From: Robiginitomaculum sp.
GTDB taxonomy: Bacteria; Pseudomonadota; Alphaproteobacteria; Caulobacterales; Maricaulaceae
Direction of reading: 5' to 3'
Assembly (NCBI GenBank): GCA_002733385.1
Contig: NVVO01000001.1
Location: 124,272-136,034 of the forward strand
DNA length: 11,763 bases
Under the pieces are notes generated by a model. The model ran no database searches and was not told the DNA's origin. It saw only the letters and a list, made by a program, of their open reading frames with translations. The position numbers and the translations under genes were made by a program. Shown here one piece after another: positions 6,891 to 11,763 of this stretch (the stretch's first letter is position 1; each line of letters begins with the position of its first letter).

Positions 6891-7427
6891 CTACAAACCC
6901 GGTAATTTCGCCCCGCCTGGGCGACGTTTAATTTTGACCGGATTACCGCCTGTGGCCGATTGTACGGCCCGTTGGCGCCGCGCTTCCTGGTCTGGATCCA
7001 GCGGCTGACCGTCCGGGCCAATGGCTTTGCCGTCGCGCCAGAACAAGATACGGTCCGTAAAGCCGCGGTTTTTGCGCTCGATGGAATTTTGCCCGTCAAT
7101 AATCACCCGCACGGCTGGATCGGCACGACCACCCCCGGCCTTGGCGATCAGAACCGCTTCGCCTTGGCTTGGTTTGGCTGGGTCAATTTCGCCGAGCAGA
7201 GCCTTGCGGGCCGCAACTGTGGCGTATTTTTCCTCGACATTTAGCTCGCCAGTGCGCGGCGGGCGCAGATTATATTCCGGCGGCACCACCAAAGGCGGCT
7301 TGGTCAGAATATTAAATTCATTAGGCGTGGTTTTCTCCATACCCAAAGTTCTGGACATGGACGCACAGCCCGTGGTCACCAGCGCGCCGCCAACAAGGGC
7401 AACAACAAAAAATTTACGAGATGCCAT
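6891..7427 (-). CDS. DUF3035 / BamF-like outer-membrane lipoprotein
   Basis: 178 residues. The family (DUF3035) includes the alphaproteobacterial BAM-complex subunit BamF, which helps insert beta-barrel proteins into the outer membrane. The signal peptide MASRKFFVVALVGGALVTTG ends in the lipobox TTGC with C21 acylated. The family signature TPNEFNILTKPPLVVPPEYN followed by LRPP lies at about 34-57. The later SIERKNRGFTDRILFWRDGK (about 115-134) and a basic tail, KIKRRPGGAKLPGL, also fit. The ATG at 7427 is supported by AGGAG six bases upstream (7434-7438). It is the gene directly after lspA, whose product would process it; the 64-bp gap fits one operon. In many relatives I recall peptidase genes following DUF3035. 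Here mutL follows directly, after a palindrome. The BamF role is by family, not shown by this sequence. Confidence 0.85.
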   Translation of the reverse strand: MASRKFFVVALVGGALVTTGCASMSRTLGMEKTTPNEFNILTKPPLVVPPEYNLRPPRTGELNVEEKYATVAARKALLGEIDPAKPSQGEAVLIAKAGGGRADPAVRVIIDGQNSIERKNRGFTDRILFWRDGKAIGPDGQPLDPDQEARRQRAVQSATGGNPVKIKRRPGGAKLPGL

Positions 7428-7491
7428 TTAAGACTCCTATTATTTGGATGCTTCTAACCAATAAATTCCGGCAAGCCAAGTTAACTTATGC

Positions 7492-8061
7492 TTATTTTAG
7501 TTTATTTTCCCGCTCCCTGCTTCGCTCCTCTTCGCCTCTTGTTGCTTTCTTTTCCATCCGCCCTTGCAACAACATGGCCAGCAACAAGCCTGCCACCCCG
7601 ACACTGATGGCACTGTCGGCAACATTAAACACCCATTTAAAGCCAATATCGGAAAAATCGAGAAAATCCGTCACTGCGCCGTACAGCACCCGGTCAATAC
7701 CGTTACCAATAGCCCCCGCGATGATTAGCGCCAATGCCAGTGACGTCAGCTTGTCTTTTTCGCGGTTAAGCCAGACCAGCAACACGACCACCATAACCGC
7801 TGCAAACACCGAAAACACAATCCGAGATATTTCCGGACTGCCCGAAAACATGCCAAAACTGACACCACGATTGCACACCAGCGACAAATCAAATATCGGG
7901 CTAACCTCAATCTTTAATCCCGGATAGGGATTGAGGGCGCAAATATTTTGCGGCACACCAAATTTATTGGTGGCCCACAGCTTGGCCAATTGATCAAACA
8001 CCACAATAGACGCGGGCAACACCCCACCCCAAAGCCAGAAATTTTTACGCAGTTTGATCAT
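7492..8061 (-). CDS. lspA: Lipoprotein signal peptidase LspA with repeat-derived C-terminus
   Basis: Inner-membrane aspartyl peptidase that cleaves signal peptides from diacylglyceryl-modified prolipoproteins. Numbering from the upstream GTG at 8073, the signatures are VFDQLAKLW (25-33), CNRGVSFGMF (67-76), GAIGNGIDRVLYGAVTDFLD (120-139) and FNVADS (149-154). The catalytic aspartates are D136 and D153. Four hydrophobic segments match the family. I prefer the ATG at 8061 (M5); GTG at 8073 would add only four residues, and neither has a strong Shine-Dalgarno. The protein is 189-193 residues against about 160-170 usually. The excess is a charged tail (KKATRGEEERSRERENKLK) after the last membrane helix, and most of it is encoded by a copy of the repeat also found in mutL. 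ileS lies about 60 bp upstream and the BamF-like gene 64 bp downstream, forming a likely operon. Confidence 0.96.
   Translation of the reverse strand: MIKLRKNFWLWGGVLPASIVVFDQLAKLWATNKFGVPQNICALNPYPGLKIEVSPIFDLSLVCNRGVSFGMFSGSPEISRIVFSVFAAVMVVVLLVWLNREKDKLTSLALALIIAGAIGNGIDRVLYGAVTDFLDFSDIGFKWVFNVADSAISVGVAGLLLAMLLQGRMEKKATRGEEERSRERENKLK
7506..7541 (-). repeat. Copy of the 36-bp repeat forming the 3' end of lspA
   Basis: Plus-strand bases 7506-7540 match 6021-6055 in mutL at all 35 positions, and the copy begins CAAG on the minus strand as mutL unit 1 does. The flanking TTTAT next to the element is also shared, with one base missing. Here it is read in a different frame: RGEEERSRERE instead of EAKRSEAGSGK. 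The lspA stop codon follows 12 bp beyond the element, so it supplies most of the cytoplasmic tail. Confidence 0.9.
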
Positions 8062-8127
8062 ATTATTTACCACTTCTTATGCCTACCCATAGCCAAATAT
8101 CCTGCCATACCTCTCCTTTTGGTGTTA

Positions 8128-11100
8128 TCACCCATGTTTCGCAACCCATTGCTCTACGGCTATCACATCACGCGGCGTAATCGTCGCGCTGCCTTGCGCC
8201 TTGAAATATTTCCATGAGCGTTGGCATTTAGTGAAACCGTCGGATTTCAAATCGTGGATATCAATACTCCGGGCCTGTGAGGACAAATCGCATTCACTGA
8301 CAATGAGATAGTCCGCCAGTGTATCCACCGGATTTTTTGGGTCAGGGTAAACGTCTTTGCGGGTAATCCCTAAAGCCGTGAGCGCAGATATCAGGCCATT
8401 TTCTACCGGCGCAATGACGCGGGCTTCCAGGCTCGATTTGATCACCCCGTCCTTGCGTAAGGGTTCGGTAGTTTCGGCGACACTGCTCCGAAACGTGATA
8501 AGCATGTGCATATGTTTGGCCAAAGCCGCATTGTTCCAATCGTCCGGCGTGTCCGGAAATTCGTGTAAATGTACGGAACCATCATTACCGTAGCGGGTTT
8601 GCCAGACCTCCTCGGTGGTGAAACTAAGGACGGGAGCCAGCCACAAGGTCAGGCGGTTCCACAGCTTGTCCATTACTGTACGGCACGCTTTGCGCCTTGT
8701 GCTGTCCAGCGGGTCGCAATACAGCGCATCTTTGCGCACGTCGAAATAAAACGCCGACAGATCATTGGTGCAAAAATTGAACAAGGCCGCATAGACCTTT
8801 TTAAAGTCGTGTTTTTTGTAAGCATCTTTGACCAGTGCGTCCAATTCGGACAGCCTGTGCAGCACCCATTTTTCGAGGGCTGGCATGTCACCATACTCTA
8901 CCGCGTCGCTTGCGTCATAACCGTCCAGCGCCCCGATCATATAGCGCAAAGTATTGCGCAATTTTCGGTAGGCATCGGCGGCGGTTTTGATGATTTCGTC
9001 ACCAATGCGAAGGTCATCAGTAAAGTCGCTTGACGCCACCCATAGGCGCAGAATGTCTGCGCCGTATTGGCGAATAATTTGCTCGGGTGCGATTGTGTTG
9101 CCGAGGGATTTGGACATTTTGCGGCCATCTTTGGCCATGACAAACCCGTGGGTCAGTACCGCATCGTAAGGAGCCTCGCCGTAATTGGCGCAGCTTTCAA
9201 GTAATGAGCTTTGGAACCAGCCTCGGTGTTGGTCGGAACCTTCGAGGTAGAGATCAGCCCGGTCTTTGAGATCGTCGCGCTGTTTAAGACAAAAGGCATG
9301 GGTTGAACCGCTGTCAAACCAGACATCAAGAATATCCGTGACTTTCTCCCAACCGGACGCAGACACATCGCCCATTAAATCAGCAATATCTGCATCAAAC
9401 CAGCCGTCCACGCCTACGGCCTTAACGGCGGCGAGAATGCGTGCGTTTATGGCATCGGCTTCGGGCAGTTCCGTATGCAAGCGCCCGTCCGTGTGTACCA
9501 TCAAAGTGATCGGCACACCCCAATTGCGCTGGCGCGAAATCAGCCAGTCCGGGCGGTCTTGCACCATAGCCAGCAAGCGGTTCTTGCCGCGCGGCGGAAT
9601 AAATTCGGTTTTCTCGATTTCGGCTATGGCCTTGTCGCGAAGCCCGCCCTTACTCATGGAAACAAACCATTGCGGCGTAGCCCGGCGGATCACCGGAGCT
9701 TTCGAACGCCAAGAATGAGCATCGCGCAGTTTGGTAATACCCCGCGCCAAAAGATTGCCGCACTCCATAAGCGCCTTGAGGACTTCCGGATTAGCCTTAC
9801 CGTCCTGCCCACGTTTTTTACCGGAGGTTCGGATAACGTCGAGGCCTTGCAAACGGGCTGGCATAACATCGGTATAACAGCCATCATCATCCAGGGTCAT
9901 TGGGACAATGGGGTCAATACCAAGTGCTTCCAGTTTTGTCTGATTAGAAATCCAGACCACATAATCATCCTCGCCATGACTAGGCGCAGTATGCACAAAA
10001 CCCGTCCCCGCTTCGGCGGTGACATGGGAGCCTTCAAGAAGCGGCACAGGGAAATCAAACTTACCTTCCGCTCCGTCCATATTTTTGAGAGGATGAGATA
10101 AAACTAAATCCTCTAATTCATTTGCTGACAATGACCTTATGAGTTTGGCTGATTTAATTAGCCCCGCTTTAGCAACATTTTTCCACAAACCTTTAGCAAC
10201 TATTAGCTTGTCACCAGGTTTTGACCACGGCTCAAATTCAGCCTCCTCCATATCGATAATTTCGTAAAGACCATACTCTATTTTAGTAGCATAACTTACG
10301 GCTCTGTTAGCGGGAATCGTCCAAGGTGTTGTGGTCCAAATGACAACACTTGCACCAGCATATGTAGGCCAAGATTCTTCTACATTATAGGCATCAGATA
10401 TTGGAGCAAATGGAAATGGCTCGTTAACAGCTCGAAACCCTCCTCTAAATAATCTATGAGTCACTGGAAACTTAACATAAATCTGCGTAGCGCGCCTATC
10501 CGCATACTCCACCTCAGCCTCAGCCAATGCCGTGCGTTCGACCGGCGACCACATGATGGGTTTGGAACCTCGGTATAACTGCCCGGATTTGGCGATTTTT
10601 AGAAGCTCGGCACAGATGATTGCTTCGCTCTCGAACTTCATGGTCATATAGGGATTTTCCCAATCACCTATGACGCCGAGGCGCTTGAATTCTTCGCGCT
10701 GTATGTCGAGCCAACCCGCCGCGTATTCCCGGCAGCGTTTGCGGAATTCGCCGCCCGGCACATCGTCTTTACTCCGGCCTTTGGAGCGAAATTCTTCTTC
10801 GACCTTCCATTCAATCGGCAGACCGTGGCAATCCCAGCCCGGCACATAATTGGCGTTATAGCCCAGCATCTGGTGAGCTTTGACCACCATATCCTTGAGG
10901 ATTTTGTTCATGGCCGTACCCATATGGATATGACCATTGGCGTAGGGCGGGCCGTCGTGCAGCACATATTGCGGCTTATCGGCACTTTGCTTGCGCAAAG
11001 AATTATACAGATCAATTTTATCCCAATGGGCCAGCCATTCCGGTTCCTTTTTGGGCAGGCCTGCCCGCATGGGGAAATCGGTTTTGGGTAAAAACAAAGT

Positions 11101-11148
11101 GTCGCGGTAGTCGCGCCCACCAGGTGGGTTGGATGTCGAATCAGTCAT
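8128..11148 (-). CDS. ileS: Isoleucyl-tRNA synthetase (class I)
   Basis: Charges tRNA-Ile with isoleucine and hydrolyses mischarged valine. 1006 residues, somewhat long for the family (E. coli 938). Class I signature GPPYANGHIHMG (66-77), i.e. HMGT in place of HIGH, and VPGWDCHGLPIEWKVE (102-117). The CP1 editing domain has WTTTPWTIPANRAV (271-284) and GTGFVHTAPSHGEDD (381-395). It continues with SRQRNWGVPI (about 540), WFDSGSTHAF, the KMSKS loop (677-681) and the anticodon-binding domain. The C-terminus KCQRSWKYFKAQ keeps only C975 of the usual zinc-binding cysteines (S978 replaces the second; the second pair is absent). The start ATG at 11148 gives a normal N-terminus (DYRDTLFLPKTDFPMR). 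An AT-rich block covers residues 218-356. lspA follows at about 60 bp. Confidence 0.98.
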   Translation of the reverse strand: MTDSTSNPPGGRDYRDTLFLPKTDFPMRAGLPKKEPEWLAHWDKIDLYNSLRKQSADKPQYVLHDGPPYANGHIHMGTAMNKILKDMVVKAHQMLGYNANYVPGWDCHGLPIEWKVEEEFRSKGRSKDDVPGGEFRKRCREYAAGWLDIQREEFKRLGVIGDWENPYMTMKFESEAIICAELLKIAKSGQLYRGSKPIMWSPVERTALAEAEVEYADRRATQIYVKFPVTHRLFRGGFRAVNEPFPFAPISDAYNVEESWPTYAGASVVIWTTTPWTIPANRAVSYATKIEYGLYEIIDMEEAEFEPWSKPGDKLIVAKGLWKNVAKAGLIKSAKLIRSLSANELEDLVLSHPLKNMDGAEGKFDFPVPLLEGSHVTAEAGTGFVHTAPSHGEDDYVVWISNQTKLEALGIDPIVPMTLDDDGCYTDVMPARLQGLDVIRTSGKKRGQDGKANPEVLKALMECGNLLARGITKLRDAHSWRSKAPVIRRATPQWFVSMSKGGLRDKAIAEIEKTEFIPPRGKNRLLAMVQDRPDWLISRQRNWGVPITLMVHTDGRLHTELPEADAINARILAAVKAVGVDGWFDADIADLMGDVSASGWEKVTDILDVWFDSGSTHAFCLKQRDDLKDRADLYLEGSDQHRGWFQSSLLESCANYGEAPYDAVLTHGFVMAKDGRKMSKSLGNTIAPEQIIRQYGADILRLWVASSDFTDDLRIGDEIIKTAADAYRKLRNTLRYMIGALDGYDASDAVEYGDMPALEKWVLHRLSELDALVKDAYKKHDFKKVYAALFNFCTNDLSAFYFDVRKDALYCDPLDSTRRKACRTVMDKLWNRLTLWLAPVLSFTTEEVWQTRYGNDGSVHLHEFPDTPDDWNNAALAKHMHMLITFRSSVAETTEPLRKDGVIKSSLEARVIAPVENGLISALTALGITRKDVYPDPKNPVDTLADYLIVSECDLSSQARSIDIHDLKSDGFTKCQRSWKYFKAQGSATITPRDVIAVEQWVAKHG
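10081..10495 (-). other. AT-rich block inside ileS (editing domain)
   Basis: By direct count 10081-10500 is about 40 % G+C (169 of 420), with one 60-base row at 30 %. Six neighbouring rows (9961-10080 and 10501-10740) average about 55 %. The edges are fairly sharp, near 10078 and 10495. The frame is unbroken and the encoded residues (218-356) contain the conserved WTTTPWTIPANRAV, so the block is functional coding sequence. It looks like a patch introduced by recombination from a lower-G+C donor, but compositional drift in a less constrained region cannot be excluded. Confidence 0.6.
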
Positions 11149-11183
11149 GAGATTTTCTTTAAATTGGAAGTGTTAATAAGCAA

Positions 11184-11243
11184 CCCCCTTTATAATTCAC
11201 TTGGGGGAGCACAAAGTTCCCGGCACCTCTTTAGGCAACCGGG
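11184..11243 (-). terminator. Two hairpins between the aminotransferase and ileS
   Basis: In the 138-bp gap upstream of ileS there are two inverted repeats. One is CCCGG (11219-11223) with CCGGG (11239-11243), plus an inner CCT/AGG pairing, forming a compact stem. The other is CCCCC (11184-11188) with GGGGG (11203-11207), with a 14-base loop. On the minus strand the second is followed by TTGCTTATT. They could terminate the aminotransferase transcript or act in the ileS leader. Neither has a proper U-run, and no T-box features are visible. Confidence 0.3.
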
Positions 11244-11286
11244 CCAGTAATTCGCATAATTCGTATGCCTATGTAATGTCCAAATT

Positions 11287-11763
11287 TCATGTCCCGCCCA
11301 TAACACGACCCAGCGCCGCAAACAAGCGGTCAATGTCAGCAGACCTGTTATACAGATGCGGCGTGACGCGCACTGAGTTGCCGCGTACCGAGACGAAAAT
11401 TTTCTCTGCCGCCAGCCTGTCCGCAAATCCTTCCGGTACACCGCCTGCGAATTCCAACGCAACATAATGGGGCGAGCGAAATTTATCGTCGGTGACATGC
11501 AAACCCATTTGGCGGGCGCGTTCGGCTATGTGGATATTCCGTGCGCCCAGCGTGTTAGAAATGTTATCCACGCCCCAGTCCAATATTTGGCTTAGGGCAG
11601 CACTGCCCGCCATGAGTTGCGCCGGGTTGGATTTTTCGCCCATATCAAAGCGCCGGGCACCAGACTGAAACTCGTCCTGGTAATCCACCAGGCGCGAGAA
11701 ATCCTCCGAGCCTTTACGGTTCATCCAGTTATGCTCCAAAGGCACCCCATTTTGCCATTTGGG
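11287..11763 (-). CDS. Class V aminotransferase family protein, C-terminal part (cut by window edge)
   Basis: PLP-dependent enzyme of the aminotransferase class V / cysteine-desulfurase-like fold. Only the last 158 residues are present. The frame is open to the window end (PKWQNG before VPLEHNW), so the apparent GTG start at 11745 is internal and the true start lies beyond 11763. Visible family features are PLEHNWMNRKGSEDF, the stretch LVDYQDEFQSGARRFDMGEK followed by SNPAQL (the ARRFDxGExSN motif contacts the substrate/PLP region), the helix LSQILDWGVDNI, and the C-terminal small domain (SPHYVALEF, then EKIFVSVRGNSVRVTPHLYN). The PLP lysine lies outside the window, so activity and substrate cannot be judged. 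It is on the same strand as ileS, 138 bp upstream of it, with hairpins between; co-transcription is doubtful. Confidence 0.88.
   Translation of the reverse strand, partial: PKWQNGVPLEHNWMNRKGSEDFSRLVDYQDEFQSGARRFDMGEKSNPAQLMAGSAALSQILDWGVDNISNTLGARNIHIAERARQMGLHVTDDKFRSPHYVALEFAGGVPEGFADRLAAEKIFVSVRGNSVRVTPHLYNRSADIDRLFAALGRVMGGT

Noticed and set aside
7492..8073. Frameshifted or damaged lspA because of its unusual C-terminus
   Set aside because: All catalytic motifs and four membrane segments are intact in one frame; the tail is explained by the repeat copy.
10615..10640. GCTTCGCTC match to the repeat within ileS
   Set aside because: Only nine bases are shared and they encode part of the conserved ESEAIICAEL segment; coincidence.
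11197..11268. Minus-strand frame reading AYELCELLARLPKEVPG... downstream of the aminotransferase
   Set aside because: Protein-like, but only 23 codons between two stops and without a clear start; could be a relic, too short to call.

Overview
The window looks like part of an alphaproteobacterial chromosome, possibly from a Hyphomonadaceae/Maricaulales-type marine lineage. The evidence is the gene order ileS-lspA-DUF3035 (BamF-type lipoprotein), an endonuclease-type MutL, the sequence style of LepA, and a TGTCATCCCGGA-type palindrome that is widespread in this class. The family-level guess is inference. Core genes are roughly 50-60 % G+C where I counted. There are two clear low-G+C patches: the lipoprotein gene at 4085-4525 (about 34 % over the 240 bases counted) and a block inside ileS at 10081-10500 (about 40 %).

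Layout. Left part, plus strand: the 3' two thirds of lepA (1-1281), a 156-bp gap with an iterated GGATGACACATT motif, a membrane GT2 glycosyltransferase (1438-2976), and a closely linked 70-residue two-helix membrane protein (2983-3195). Middle (3196-4820): a gene-poor accessory patch between convergent core blocks. It holds a decayed P-loop ATPase fragment on the minus strand, one stray copy of a purine-rich 36-bp repeat, a headless reading-frame tail, an AT-rich lipoprotein gene of unknown function and a 39-codon ORF. Right part, minus strand, in transcription order: the 3' part of a class V aminotransferase (11763-11287), ileS, lspA, a BamF-like lipoprotein and mutL.

How the genes relate. 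LspA removes signal peptides from prolipoproteins, and the next gene encodes a lipoprotein that would be its substrate. ileS is a common partner of lspA. MutL is a stand-alone repair protein.

The most interesting structure is a small, strongly strand-asymmetric (polypurine) repeat of about 36 bp. It occurs (i) as four tandem 39-bp units in frame inside the mutL transducer region, (ii) once at the 3' end of lspA, read in a different frame and forming the protein's C-terminus, and (iii) as a diverged copy in non-coding DNA at 3251-3288. Copies in mutL and lspA are identical over 35 bp although the genes are unrelated. This behaves like a proliferating mini-element that tolerates insertion into coding sequence, comparable in behaviour to Rickettsia palindromic elements but not palindromic. 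Its expansion inside a mismatch-repair gene, at a length that preserves frame, is worth following up.
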